The notes: a model not told the origin generated them from the sequence alone. A stretch of DNA of 64,000 nt from Paludibacteraceae bacterium (GCA_017962085.1 JAGCWA010000032.1:1-64000); one strand, 5' to 3'; shown: positions 24,962 through 33,689, numbered from the stretch's first letter. Numbers and translations are program-made.

Positions 24962-25606
24962 TCACTCGGATCTTTTCGGGATGCGGCGGACCATTCTCAA
25001 GTCATCAATCTCACCATCCATCTTCATCTTTTTTATTTCCAACGATTTATACCCCTTCTTGCGCATAGCCTTTTCAATCCATGGTTCAACGGGGCATTTG
25101 TCCTCCCAAAGCCCTACCCCTGCGTTACGGGCGGAGAGTTGCAGGGAATCCATCGTCGGATCACTGTCATAATGGGTATAGTGCCACGCATAGCCGGCAC
25201 GCACCATCTCATGGCTCATCTCCCGTCCGTCCGACAGATAGGTATACACCAGGAGGCGATCGTACGAATCAATGTCCAGAATGTCAACGGTGACCTGCTT
25301 CTTCCATATCAGGGAGTCTAAGTAGTGCCTGCTCTTTCGGCTGAAATCCTGCCCGGACTCCGGCGCATCGATGGCATACATGCGTACCCGCCTCGGCTGT
25401 TGCTCGCCCTCCAGAAGAATCTCGTAGGTGTCTCCGTCACATACCTTGACCACCTTGCCCGCGCGACGACCCTTCAGTTCCGTCGACACGGTCAAGCTGT
25501 CTTGCCCCTCTCCCTGCGTTTGCCCAGACTCTTTCGAGCCCGGCGTACAAGCGAAGATGGACAGAGCCATCGTTAAGCATGCAAGGTATTTACTGACACG
25601 CTTCAT
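24962..25606 (-). CDS. Thermonuclease-like (SNase) lipoprotein
   Basis: A 214-aa exported protein with lipobox ALSIFAC (Cys about residue 20) and a linker. The SNase domain (about 45-180) has VVKVCDGDTYEILLEG, VRMYAIDAPESGQ and the YAWHYTHY strand. The conserved Asp/Arg/Glu set of staphylococcal nuclease is recognisable (D in DGDTY, R in RRVRM, E in APES). It probably degrades extracellular or periplasmic nucleic acid. It precedes mtaB by heptad repeats only on the other side and is not clearly in an operon. Confidence 0.88.
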   Translation of the reverse strand: MKRVSKYLACLTMALSIFACTPGSKESGQTQGEGQDSLTVSTELKGRRAGKVVKVCDGDTYEILLEGEQQPRRVRMYAIDAPESGQDFSRKSRHYLDSLIWKKQVTVDILDIDSYDRLLVYTYLSDGREMSHEMVRAGYAWHYTHYDSDPTMDSLQLSARNAGVGLWEDKCPVEPWIEKAMRKKGYKSLEIKKMKMDGEIDDLRMVRRIPKRSE

Positions 25607-25620
25607 TTTAGACCTTAAAA

Positions 25621-25650
25621 TTCTTAATTCTTAATTCTTAACTCTTAATT
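25621..25650. repeat. Heptad repeat tract (ttcttaa-type)
   Basis: Four consecutive 7-bp units ttcttaa, ttcttaa, ttcttaa, ctcttaa fill the gap between the nuclease gene and mtaB. The tract runs into the last codons of mtaB, so its C-terminal residues (IKS and stop) are repeat-encoded. Confidence 0.75.
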
Positions 25651-26960
25651 GTCATCGCAGTTCCGTCCTCATTCAACTCCCCCAGCACCACTTCCGTCAC
25701 GCAATTCACCAAAGCCTTATCGTAAGGGCGCTCCACCACCAAATAGTTCTCCGAGAAGCCATGCATCAAGCCAGCCGTACGTTTCTCCTCCCACAAGACA
25801 TGGGCGGTCTTGCCCACCTGCGAGCGGTAGAAGGCGAGCCGTTTCTCCTCAGAGAGCGCATGGAGCAGTTCGCTGCGGCGCTTCTTCTCTTCGGGGCGTA
25901 CCCTACCCTCGATCTTCAGTGCCTGCGTGTTCGGGCGTTCCGAGTAGGAGAAGACGTGCAGTTGGGTGACATCCAACGATTGCAGGAACTCGTACGAGGC
26001 GTTGAAGTACTCCTCCGTCTCGCCGTTGGTTCCGACGATCACGTCCACCCCGATGAATGCGTCCGGCATCAAGGCCTTCACCTTCCGGATCTTATCCGCG
26101 AAGAGGCTACGCTCGTAGTGGCGCTTCATGAGGCGCAGCACCTCGTCGCACCCAGACTGCAAAGGAATGTGGAAATGAGGCAGGAAACGTTTGGAGCGGG
26201 CCGTGAACTCGATGATCTCGTCCGTCAGGAGGTCCGGCTCGATGGAGGAGATGCGGTAACGCTCGATGCCCTCCACACCGTCCAAGGCACGGATCAGGTC
26301 GAGGAAAGTCTCGCCCGTCGTCTTGCCGAAGTCACCTATATTGACGCCAGAGATCACAATCTCCTTGGCCCCCTCACGCGCTGCCGCCTCCGCTTGTGCG
26401 ATTGTCTCCGCAATGGTTCCGTTACGGCTCTTGCCACGGGCGATAGGCACCGTGCAATAGGAGCAGAAATTATCGCAGCCGTCCTGCACCTTCAGCCAAT
26501 AGCGGGTGCGGTCTCCCCTCGTGCAGGAGGGAGAGAAGGTTGTGATTTCGCTTCGTTTCGTATGGAAAACCTGAGGGTTAGCCATCTTTTCCAGATTATC
26601 GAGATGACGGATAATATCAAACTTATCCTGCGCGCCAAGCACGAGGTCCACCCCTTCGATCTTGGCGACCGCCTCGGGCTGCAACTGCGCGTAACAGCCC
26701 GTCACGATGATGTAGGCCCCCGGATGCTTCGTGATCATCTGCTTGATCGCCTGACGATCCTTGCGGTCCGCCACCTCGGTCACGGAACAGGTGTTGATGA
26801 CGCACACATCCGCCACCTCGTCCCTGCCCGCCTTGCGGAAACCATGCTCAAGCAACATCTTGCCGATCGTGGTCGTCTCCGCAAAATTCAATTTGCAGCC
26901 AAGCGTGTGGAAAGCCACCTTTTTATCCTTGAATATTGATTCGTCTATCATGCTAATCAA
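25638..26960 (-). CDS. mtaB: tRNA t6A37 methylthiotransferase
   Basis: A 440-aa radical-SAM methylthiotransferase that converts t6A37 to ms2t6A37 in tRNA. The UPF0004 domain has three cysteines for the auxiliary cluster (Cys22 in TLGCKLN, Cys58 in INTCSV, Cys89 in TGCYAQ). The radical SAM motif is CDNFCSYC (Cys162, 166, 169). A TRAM-like C-terminal domain follows. The TLGCKLN opening favours MtaB over MiaB or RimO. The start may instead be the Met at residue 4. The C-terminus is encoded by a heptad repeat tract. Confidence 0.93.
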   Translation of the reverse strand: MISMIDESIFKDKKVAFHTLGCKLNFAETTTIGKMLLEHGFRKAGRDEVADVCVINTCSVTEVADRKDRQAIKQMITKHPGAYIIVTGCYAQLQPEAVAKIEGVDLVLGAQDKFDIIRHLDNLEKMANPQVFHTKRSEITTFSPSCTRGDRTRYWLKVQDGCDNFCSYCTVPIARGKSRNGTIAETIAQAEAAAREGAKEIVISGVNIGDFGKTTGETFLDLIRALDGVEGIERYRISSIEPDLLTDEIIEFTARSKRFLPHFHIPLQSGCDEVLRLMKRHYERSLFADKIRKVKALMPDAFIGVDVIVGTNGETEEYFNASYEFLQSLDVTQLHVFSYSERPNTQALKIEGRVRPEEKKRRSELLHALSEEKRLAFYRSQVGKTAHVLWEEKRTAGLMHGFSENYLVVERPYDKALVNCVTEVVLGELNEDGTAMTIKS

Positions 26961-26983
26961 CTAAAAATAAGTTTGATACCCCA

Positions 26984-27053
26984 TAAAAACAAAGAAGGAT
27001 GTCATCCCGACATCCCATCTCTTAAAACCTTAAATCTAATACCATGAAAAACA
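26984..27053 (-). ncRNA. Small RNA gene with own promoter and terminator
   Basis: Transcription predicted from about 27053 leftward yields an RNA of about 70 nt. It contains the stretch tggtattagatttaagg, then hairpin GGATGTC-GGGAT-GACATCC (27015-26997) followed by the T-rich ttctttgttttta. A consensus promoter precedes it. The internal stretch matches my memory of a widespread Bacteroidales small RNA (possibly the Bacteroidales-1 motif), but I could not verify this. It lies between the M48 protease gene and mtaB. Confidence 0.65.
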
Positions 27054-27058
27054 CAGTG

Positions 27059-27089
27059 CAAATGTACTGTCATTATTTATGTTGTGCAA
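27059..27089 (-). promoter_or_regulatory. Consensus promoter of the small RNA
   Basis: On the minus strand TTG (27089-27087) is followed after 20 nt by TACATTTG (27066-27059), a full match to the Bacteroidota promoter. No open reading frame of useful size starts downstream before the hairpin. Confidence 0.75.
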
Positions 27090-27168
27090 CATAATTATAA
27101 AATATTTTTCAACTTTAACTTTCTTTAAAAGAAAGAGGCCATCTTGAAAAATATTTTAACACAATATG

Positions 27169-28413
27169 TCAATTCTTAAGGTTTCTAATCCTCTGAATAA
27201 GAGTAGGATGCGAATAATGGAAGAAGACATACGCCTTATGTGGATTAAGGTTGCTGAGCGTGCTGACGGAGAGTTTCTTCAACGCTTCGCCCAACTCATC
27301 GCCCAGACCGTTCTCCTTGGCGAAACTGTCCGCCTGGAATTCATTCCTCCTGGATATAACGTTCAGTCCCACGCCCAACAAAGTGGAGATGGGTGTATAG
27401 AGAATGCCGAACACGATCACGCCGAGATGGAAGGATGGGTATTGGCTACCCAGCGCCTCCGCCAGATGCACATTGCCCGTCTCCGGAGTGCCTAACGCCA
27501 AAGAGAGGAGGAAGAGCATGAAACCGGTGTTGAGGATCGATATCAGCAACATCAGCAAGGTATGTTTATGCTTGTAATGGCCTATTTCGTGCGACAAGAC
27601 CGCCACGATCTCCTCTGTGGTGAGCGTGTTCATCAACGTGTCGTAGAGCACGATGCGCTTCTTCGAGCCCAAGCCCGTGAAGTAGGCGTTCGCTTTGGTC
27701 GAGCGCTTCGAACCGTCGATCACATAGAGGTCATCCAGCCCGAAATCCACCTTTTTGCAGAACTCCTGAATGGCGGTACGCAGCTCTCCATCTTCCAGAG
27801 GAGTCTGTTTGTTGAAGAGCGGCACGATCAGGTTGGAGTAGAACATCAGCATGAAGATGGAGATGCCGGACATCACCGCCCAAGCGATCAGCCAAAAGTA
27901 GGTGCCCGTCTCGTTGTAGATGAGCATGAGCAACGCCAAAACACCGCCACCGAGCAACACAGTGAGCAACCAGCCCTTCACCGTATCCGCGGCGAAAAGG
28001 GCGGGCGTCATCTTATTGAAACCGAAACGCTCCTCGATCTTGAAGGTATGGTAAATACCGAAAGGGATGTTCAGCACTTCGTTGGCGAAATAGAGGATGC
28101 CGAAGAAGATCAGCGCGATCACGATGGAGTTCTCCGAAAAGCCCCGCGCGATATTGTCCACGAAGGCGAAACCGAAGAGGAAGAACATCAGCATCATGAC
28201 GACGAAGGAGAAGAGTCCGGAGACCATGCCGAACTTCTTATTGGCCAGGAAATATTGTTGCTGCTTCTTGTACGCCTCAGCGTCGTAAAGGTCTTTCACC
28301 TCGTCAGGAAGCGCCTCGCTCACCTGGCTATTGTTCAGGTAATCCAGGTACCACTCCAAGGCGAAGTCGAGCACCAGGATAGCGATGATAATCCAAAATA
28401 ATGTCGTGTACAT
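27169..28413 (-). CDS. M48 family metallopeptidase (CAAX-protease-like)
   Basis: A 414-aa integral membrane zinc protease. There are about six to seven hydrophobic segments (for example residues 3-20, 62-85, 97-118, 148-166, 172-192 and 285-305). The zinc site is HEIGHYKHKH (His275, Glu276, His279), with a further acidic ligand in RRNEFQADSFA near residue 355. This is the Ste24/HtpX-like class that cleaves membrane or prenyl-type substrates and acts in membrane protein quality control. It is 18 bp from the downstream methyltransferase gene on its 5' side. Confidence 0.93.
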   Translation of the reverse strand: MYTTLFWIIIAILVLDFALEWYLDYLNNSQVSEALPDEVKDLYDAEAYKKQQQYFLANKKFGMVSGLFSFVVMMLMFFLFGFAFVDNIARGFSENSIVIALIFFGILYFANEVLNIPFGIYHTFKIEERFGFNKMTPALFAADTVKGWLLTVLLGGGVLALLMLIYNETGTYFWLIAWAVMSGISIFMLMFYSNLIVPLFNKQTPLEDGELRTAIQEFCKKVDFGLDDLYVIDGSKRSTKANAYFTGLGSKKRIVLYDTLMNTLTTEEIVAVLSHEIGHYKHKHTLLMLLISILNTGFMLFLLSLALGTPETGNVHLAEALGSQYPSFHLGVIVFGILYTPISTLLGVGLNVISRRNEFQADSFAKENGLGDELGEALKKLSVSTLSNLNPHKAYVFFHYSHPTLIQRIRNLKN

Positions 28414-28431
28414 GGTATAAGGGAAGAAAAT

Positions 28432-29622
28432 TTATTCTACATAGAGCACCAGTCCCTTGAGGTATTCCCCCTCAGGATGGTAAATATTTATCGGGTGGTC
28501 CGCAGGCTGCGTCAGCTGGTGCAGGATACGGACGTTGCGCCCGCTAATGGCCGCCGCACTGAAGACGGCGAGGCGGAACTGCTCCTTGTTCACCGCCTGC
28601 GAGCAGGAGAAGGTGAAGAGCACCCCACCCTTTTTGATCTTTTCGAACGCCTTCGCATTGAGCTTCTTATAGCCCTGGAGCGCATTGCGCAACACCTCCC
28701 TGTGCTTGGCGAAGGCAGGCGGATCCAAGACGATCAGGTCATACTTGTCCTTCTCCATGTCATCCAGGAACTTGAAGGCGTCTGTGGCGAAAGCCTCGTG
28801 ACGGGGATCCCCCGGGAAATTCAGTTCGACGTTCTTGTTCGTCAGGTCGATCGCCTTGGCGGAACTGTCCACAGAGTGCACCAAACGGGCGCCCCCACGC
28901 ATCGCGTAGAACGAGAAGCCTCCCGTATAGCAGAACATGTTCAGCACGTTGCGGTCCTTCGCATATTTCTCCAACAGAGAGCGGTTCTCACGCTGGTCCA
29001 CGAAGAAGCCTGTCTTTTGTCCGCGCAGCCAGTCCACATGGAACTTGAGGCCATACTCCATGGCGAGGCATTGGTCGTCGCACTCACCGATGAGGTAACC
29101 ATTCTCGGAATCGACGTTCGCCTTGAACGGCAGGGTGGTCTCAGACTTGTAATAGACGTTCTCCACACGACCCTCCATCACCTTGACGATGGCCTGGGCC
29201 AGCTCCATCCGCACCATGTGCATACCGACGGAATGCGCCTGAAGCACAGCGGTCGGACCATAGACGTCCACCACGAGACCCGGCAGGCAATCACCCTCAC
29301 CATGCACCAAACGATAGGTGTTGTTGAAAGTGTTGTCCACCAATCCCAAGCGTTTCCTGAGCAGGAAAGCCTCGGAGATACGTTTCTCCCAGAACGTCTG
29401 GTCAGGGTGTTCCCCCTCGAAGGAGAGGATACGCACAGCGATGGAGCCCACCTGATAGTGACCCGTGGCGAGATACTCGTTGCCAGAGCTATAGACATCC
29501 ACCACATCCCCCTCTTTCGGGTTGCCCACGACGCGTTGGATGGCGCCCGAGAAGACCCAAGGGTGGAAACGGAGAAGGGAATCCTCCTTCTTTGGCTTAA
29601 GAAATATTTTTGCGAAATCCAT
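28432..29622 (-). CDS. Class I rRNA methyltransferase, RlmI-like
   Basis: A 396-aa protein with an N-terminal PUA domain (about 1-75, HPWVFSGAIQRVVGNPKEGD), the EEHD-like middle region, and a C-terminal Rossmann methyltransferase with NVLNMFCYTGGFSFYA and DLIVLDPPAFAKH. RlmI methylates C1962 of 23S rRNA to m5C. The FTFSCSQ motif near the end carries the conserved cysteine. It lies just upstream of the M48 protease gene on the same strand. Confidence 0.9.
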   Translation of the reverse strand: MDFAKIFLKPKKEDSLLRFHPWVFSGAIQRVVGNPKEGDVVDVYSSGNEYLATGHYQVGSIAVRILSFEGEHPDQTFWEKRISEAFLLRKRLGLVDNTFNNTYRLVHGEGDCLPGLVVDVYGPTAVLQAHSVGMHMVRMELAQAIVKVMEGRVENVYYKSETTLPFKANVDSENGYLIGECDDQCLAMEYGLKFHVDWLRGQKTGFFVDQRENRSLLEKYAKDRNVLNMFCYTGGFSFYAMRGGARLVHSVDSSAKAIDLTNKNVELNFPGDPRHEAFATDAFKFLDDMEKDKYDLIVLDPPAFAKHREVLRNALQGYKKLNAKAFEKIKKGGVLFTFSCSQAVNKEQFRLAVFSAAAISGRNVRILHQLTQPADHPINIYHPEGEYLKGLVLYVE

Positions 29623-29754
29623 CTATCAAGAATTATTGGCGGCATCAAAACCCGCCCTGTTTTACTGTTTTGTCACACGGCGGATGCTCAGGACCCACCT
29701 TTATGCAAAGGTAAGAAAAAAAGCGAAACGAGAAGTCATCCGCGAGGGAGTTCC

Positions 29755-30321
29755 TCACTTGTTATTGAACTGATTCATGGTATTTTGCAAGCCAGCGAGG
29801 CAAAAGCTCTTGATGATCTCGCCCGCGATGGCGATGCGTTCCTCCAGACGAGGCTTCTGTTCATCCGTCCATTCGCCCAGCACATACTCGATCTGCATGC
29901 CCTTCGGGAAATCGTTTCCGATGCCGAAACGGAGCCTTGAATAGGCGTTCGTGCCGATCATGGCCTCGATGCTTTTCAGTCCGTTATGGCCGCCCGCGCT
30001 ACCATTCCCCTTCAAGCGCAGGGCGCCGAAAGGAAGGGAGAGGTCATCCACGATGATGAGCAGATGGTCCACGTCGATCTTCTCCTTGTCCAGCCAATAG
30101 CGGACAGCCCTACCGCTCTCGTTCATGTAGGTATTAGGCTTGAGGAGGAAGAGTTCGGCGTTTTTGACGCGGCATGAGGCGGTCGCACCGTAGCGGTTGC
30201 CCGGGTCAAAAACAATATTGGACGCTTTAGCGAAAGCGTCCAATACCTTAAATCCTATGTTATGGCGGGTTTCGGCGTATTCCTCGCCGATGTTACCCAG
30301 ACCAACAACCAGATACTTCAT
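29755..30321 (-). CDS. pth: Peptidyl-tRNA hydrolase
   Basis: A 188-aa enzyme that recycles peptidyl-tRNA. It starts [20 protein letters not shown] with the catalytic His20 and the conserved Asn10. The Asp of [13 protein letters not shown] is the second catalytic residue, and [13 protein letters not shown] is the family signature. Length is standard. It follows rplY by 8 bp, the usual rplY-pth order. Confidence 0.97.
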   Translation of the reverse strand: MKYLVVGLGNIGEEYAETRHNIGFKVLDAFAKASNIVFDPGNRYGATASCRVKNAELFLLKPNTYMNESGRAVRYWLDKEKIDVDHLLIIVDDLSLPFGALRLKGNGSAGGHNGLKSIEAMIGTNAYSRLRFGIGNDFPKGMQIEYVLGEWTDEQKPRLEERIAIAGEIIKSFCLAGLQNTMNQFNNK

Positions 30322-30329
30322 AAGATCGA

Positions 30330-30890
30330 TTAACCGTTATTCCTAGAAGAACGTGTAGCCTTAACAGCCACGACAACGTTCACCTTACCGCTAAGGATAG
30401 TCAAGTTATCGTATGAAAGATCACGTACCTGGATAGTCTTTCCAAGACCCAAGTTCTCAACGTTAACAGTCAAGAATTCAGGGATATTGTTGTAGAGGCC
30501 AGACACCTTCAAAGTACGCATCTCTTGGCTCAACTTACCACCGAGGCGAACACCTTCAGCCAAACCTTGAACCTTAACAGGAACGTTCATCACGATTGGC
30601 TTGTCATCAACAACCTGCAAGAAGTCGATGTGCAGGATCTTGTCGCTTACTGGGTGGAATTGGATCTCCTTCAAGATAGCCTTGCAAGCCTTTCCATCGA
30701 GGTCCAAGTCTATGATAAAGATATCAGGAGAGTAGATCAACTTACGAACATCCTCTACCTTCACTTGGAAATTCTTGTTCTCGCCAGCGCCGTAGATAAC
30801 GCATGGGATCATACCTGTAGCACGAAGTGCCTTTACCTCTTTCTTACCAACTGCAGTTCTGTTGGTACCTTTCAACTCAAAAGTTTTCAT
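30330..30890 (-). CDS. rplY: 50S ribosomal protein L25/general stress protein Ctc
   Basis: The 186-aa long form of L25 binds 5S rRNA. The N-terminal L25 domain (about 1-92) has [28 protein letters not shown] and [16 protein letters not shown]; the C-terminal TL5/Ctc domain (about 95-180) has [16 protein letters not shown]. It heads the rplY-pth pair. A TAATTTTG box (30909-30902) close to the start may be its -7 element. Confidence 0.95.
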   Translation of the reverse strand: MKTFELKGTNRTAVGKKEVKALRATGMIPCVIYGAGENKNFQVKVEDVRKLIYSPDIFIIDLDLDGKACKAILKEIQFHPVSDKILHIDFLQVVDDKPIVMNVPVKVQGLAEGVRLGGKLSQEMRTLKVSGLYNNIPEFLTVNVENLGLGKTIQVRDLSYDNLTILSGKVNVVVAVKATRSSRNNG

Positions 30891-31086
30891 TTTGTGTTAC
30901 TCAAAATTAAGTTATACATTCATTCGTAATGGCTTAATTCCCCATCACACTCCTCGGATTGCACGAATCCTAAAAAGCACCGCGAATTTACAACATTTTT
31001 TTCTACGGGCAAAGGGGGAAACGCATTTTTTACGTCTCGAGAGACAAAAGTGGTAAATAGGCCAATCATGACGAGGCGAAGCCCTT

Positions 31087-31353
31087 TTATTTAAACAACT
31101 CGGAATGGCTACCGATACGTTCCACATATATGGCGTCAGTATCTATCCAAATTAGAAGAAAATCATTTCCCACATGGCATTCCATGCAATCCTTGTATTT
31201 CCCTGTCAGCATATGAGCCCGATAACGTGCGTCCAAGATTCCCCCAGAGGCCAAGGTGCTAAGTACCACGAATAAATCGTGCATTTTCGCAAGATCATTA
31301 CGATACTTCTTAAGATCCTTCTTGGCCTTTGTGGAATAACGAACTTCTTTCAT
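31087..31353 (-). CDS. YafQ-type mRNA interferase toxin
   Basis: An 88-aa RelE/ParE superfamily toxin closest to YafQ, a ribosome-dependent mRNase. The residues expected for catalysis are in place: His47 (YRAHML), His60 and Asp64 (ECHVGNDFLL), Arg79 and His83 with Phe87 (ERIGSHSELF). The position that is Trp in E. coli YafQ is Phe here. Its start overlaps the antitoxin stop by 4 bp (ATGA). With an intact antitoxin and operator it is likely an active module. Confidence 0.9.
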   Translation of the reverse strand: MKEVRYSTKAKKDLKKYRNDLAKMHDLFVVLSTLASGGILDARYRAHMLTGKYKDCMECHVGNDFLLIWIDTDAIYVERIGSHSELFK

Positions 31354-31616
31354 TCCGCCTCGTCGATGCTATTGAGAAAATTTTCGAAACTACTCACATT
31401 GAGCGTCCCTGCATGTTTGCCGCTTTTGGATTCTTCTATGGCCTGCACAGTCTCATCGTTGGGCGTGTTATACAACGCTTCAATCAAAAGGCTTTCCACA
31501 TAGTTGTTCAAACTACGGTTGCATCTCTGTGCTTGTATTTTCAAATCAGCAAGGAGTTTTTCGCTTAGACGAAAAGCGGTCTGCTTTCTGACAATTACGG
31601 TTCCCATATCATGCAA
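31350..31616 (-). CDS. RHH-type antitoxin of the YafQ-like pair
   Basis: An 88-aa protein. The N-terminal VIVRKQTAFRLSEKLLADLK looks like a ribbon-helix-helix DNA-binding domain (Arc/CopG type) that would bind the operator upstream. The C-terminal part is acidic and helical (EESKSGKHAGTLNVSSFENF, then LNSIDEAE), as in toxin-neutralising tails. It is the first gene of the pair. The upstream region has three direct repeats at 11-bp intervals and a consensus promoter, consistent with autoregulation. Confidence 0.85.
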   Translation of the reverse strand: MHDMGTVIVRKQTAFRLSEKLLADLKIQAQRCNRSLNNYVESLLIEALYNTPNDETVQAIEESKSGKHAGTLNVSSFENFLNSIDEAE

Positions 31617-31627
31617 ATATTTTATTT

Positions 31628-31657
31628 GTTATACAAGAGTTATATATGTGTTATACA
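31628..31657. promoter_or_regulatory. Operator-like array of three repeats at 11-bp spacing
   Basis: GTTATACA (31628-31635), GTTATATA (31639-31646) and GTTATACA (31650-31657) recur exactly every 11 bp, between the antitoxin start and its promoter. One-turn spacing on a single DNA face is what cooperative RHH dimers use. Confidence 0.65.
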
Positions 31658-31665
31658 TAATATTG

Positions 31666-31696
31666 CAAATATATAACATATTCATATTTTCATCAA
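31666..31696 (-). promoter_or_regulatory. Consensus promoter of the YafQ-type toxin-antitoxin operon
   Basis: On the minus strand TTG (31696-31694), 20-nt spacer, TATATTTG (31673-31666). Predicted start near 31659 places the repeat array within the first transcribed bases. Confidence 0.7.
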
Positions 31697-31825
31697 GCAC
31701 AATTGATTATTTTTCGATTGATGGAACGGGCAAACACTTCCCTACTCCCACACACTTAAATAACGTTCTATGTTTGGGTCATCTTTTTACGAAAAGAGAC
31801 CACAAACCATTGAAATTGAATGATA

Positions 31826-32485
31826 TTACAAATTAATATGGAAGGACAAAAACAGGTGAACCCCCATATCCATACTCCGCAGTTTGCGTTTCTCCGTGCT
31901 CTTGGATTGGCTGTCATAGACATCCATCTCCCGGACATACTCCATCAGCGGGAAGCAGAATCCGACGCCTACCCTTCTGATGCGCACACCCAACTCGGGA
32001 TTGAGGTAGAGACCCTTCAGTTTGTCTTGCCGCTCGAAATCCCTATGGAACCATTTGCCATCCGCTCGCTGATATAATTCGTAACCTTCACTATCGTGGT
32101 CTTTGAGACAAATGCCGGCACCCACCTTCAATCCGACATACGGAGAGACCTTGCGGTCGGAAAGGCTTAACCTGGCTTCCGCATAAATAGGCAAAGAGAG
32201 ATGTGTGTAATCCAAATCGTTAAGCCGTTGCCTCAATTCTATTCCTCCACCGTAATAGAGGTGTTCATTGCGTTGGAACCCGAAACCAAGCGCAAGTGTG
32301 TGGGAGAAGGTAATGTCTCTATCTTCATATACCCAATTCTCGTACAAGGTGGGGCCCAATGTGGCACGATCTATCTTCAGTTTGAATCCATTAGGGAAAT
32401 ATGCGTTCTCGTCTGGCTCTTCGGCAAAGAGATTCATTGCGGAAAAAACGGATAGGAATATGATCAACAGTTTTCTCATCGTCAT
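31826..32485 (-). CDS. Outer-membrane beta-barrel-like protein (219 aa)
   Basis: The N-terminus MRKLLIIFLSVFSAMNLFA is a signal peptide (Met3 is the likelier start, two codons in). The mature protein has alternating strands (YGGGIELRQRLNDLDYTHLS, then VSPYVGLKVGAGICL) and ends in HINL. It resembles small eight- to ten-stranded OmpW/PorT-like barrels of Bacteroidota. No substrate is indicated. It lies 16 bp after the Cys-cluster membrane protein gene and may be co-transcribed. Confidence 0.8.
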   Translation of the reverse strand: MTMRKLLIIFLSVFSAMNLFAEEPDENAYFPNGFKLKIDRATLGPTLYENWVYEDRDITFSHTLALGFGFQRNEHLYYGGGIELRQRLNDLDYTHLSLPIYAEARLSLSDRKVSPYVGLKVGAGICLKDHDSEGYELYQRADGKWFHRDFERQDKLKGLYLNPELGVRIRRVGVGFCFPLMEYVREMDVYDSQSKSTEKRKLRSMDMGVHLFLSFHINL

Positions 32486-32501
32486 AATTCAACCCATTTG
32501 A

Positions 32502-33113
32502 TTAATATGCATATTTAAACACTATTTTCCCGTTTTCGGCATAGTAATTTATTCGGAAAAACCAATCTTCCTGCAAGGTGTTCAGTTCTTCCTGCGGAAT
32601 ACTCATCAACAAATCGGTGATTTCCGTATGGTACGGGGAGTCCACTTGTCGATCATAAAATTGGAGGGACGTAACTTCACCAGTCTCAGTTACATTAAAA
32701 CCGAAACAGAACCATCGAAACGAAGAATCCGGCTCAGCAACAGTGATATTGCTTTGATTGAGCCTATCCAATATATTCTGGTAAAGAGTGCTCCTTTCCG
32801 CTCTTTCATGCAGGTTATCCTCTCCGAACGGGTAATAGGGCATATCTCCATCCGCATATTCGTCGCAGGACGCAAGCAAGCCACTACTAGCTACGCCCGC
32901 GAGAGTCAGTCCGGCAAGGGTGATGACTTTGCCCAAGTTCCGTCTCTTGTCGAGCTCCTGCTCCAGATAGCGTACCTCCGCCTCACACTTCGGGCAGGTC
33001 CCCTTGCACTCTCCCTTGAAGGTGCACTCGCTCGTCACAAGTGCGATGTCGTTCTCCAAGGCTATTTTCTTTCTGATCTCACGCAAGTACTTGCATTTCT
33101 CTTTCCCAAACAT
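32502..33113 (-). CDS. Conserved hypothetical protein with Cys cluster and membrane helix
   Basis: A 203-aa protein. The N-terminal part is cytoplasmic in character: CKYLREIRKKIA, then a Cys4 cluster (Cys30, 36, 40, 43: CTFKGECKGTCPKCEAEV) suited to zinc, then a charged helix (VRYLEQELDKRR). A hydrophobic segment follows (about 62-81) ending ASC, and a periplasmic-looking C-terminal domain. Related proteins with the same opening are common in Bacteroides; their role is unknown. Confidence 0.75.
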   Translation of the reverse strand: MFGKEKCKYLREIRKKIALENDIALVTSECTFKGECKGTCPKCEAEVRYLEQELDKRRNLGKVITLAGLTLAGVASSGLLASCDEYADGDMPYYPFGEDNLHERAERSTLYQNILDRLNQSNITVAEPDSSFRWFCFGFNVTETGEVTSLQFYDRQVDSPYHTEITDLLMSIPQEELNTLQEDWFFRINYYAENGKIVFKYAY

Positions 33114-33236
33114 AATTCAGATGATTTTAAATTTATGCAAAGATAAACAATTCTTGACAGATTCGGCACTTTTTCCAGCGACGAACAACCGTCCGCCAAG
33201 ACTTTTGCCTCGACGGACGATCCATTCTTTCACGCC

Positions 33237-33689
33237 TCACTCTCCCTTGTACGGATGCGCCTTGGCGTACTCGTAGTCCTCTTCGGTGATGACGTAACGA
33301 TACTTATACAAATCAGGTCCATTCAACAAGCACTCATAATTGTATTGGGAGCCAAACATGTTGGTTTCATATCCTTCTCCACTACCACATTTATAAGTCA
33401 CTGTATCATCAAAAGTGACGAAGACACCTCCTGAAGGGAAAGGCTCAAGATCACCCCAATGTCTAAAATACCCATAAGAAATCATACTATCCTGAAATGA
33501 TAACAAAACGGAGTCCGTTTTCTCACTTGCAGACAAAGGGTCAGTAGTGATAAGAACACGATGTTCTGTCCCATTCACGATAATATAGTTAAACTCACCT
33601 GGAGTTACACCATCTACATCATCAGATTCGCATGCAAATAACCCGAATAAAAGGGCGCTCAAAAATAAGGGCTTAACTAATTTATCCAT
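33237..33689 (-). CDS. Hypothetical lipoprotein (150 aa)
   Basis: Signal and lipobox LLFGLFAC (Cys about residue 20), then ESDDVDG. The mature part has a strand-rich immunoglobulin-like texture (YIIVNGTEHRVLIT). No family recognised. Its start overlaps the end of the larger metalloprotease-motif lipoprotein gene by 13 bp, so the two are probably translated together and work on the cell surface or in the periplasm. Confidence 0.75.
   Translation of the reverse strand: MDKLVKPLFLSALLFGLFACESDDVDGVTPGEFNYIIVNGTEHRVLITTDPLSASEKTDSVLLSFQDSMISYGYFRHWGDLEPFPSGGVFVTFDDTVTYKCGSGEGYETNMFGSQYNYECLLNGPDLYKYRYVITEEDYEYAKAHPYKGE

Noticed and set aside
25761-26939. 392-codon frame antisense to mtaB
   Set aside because: It lies fully inside mtaB, which has all its cysteine motifs; the antisense product has no family features.
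28477-29940. 487-codon frame antisense to the RlmI-like gene and part of pth
   Set aside because: It spans two well-supported genes on the other strand and shows no motif.
31034-31045. gtctcgagagac palindrome after the toxin gene as a terminator
   Set aside because: Only 5 bp of stem can form with a hairpin loop and the following T-run is offset; too weak to call.
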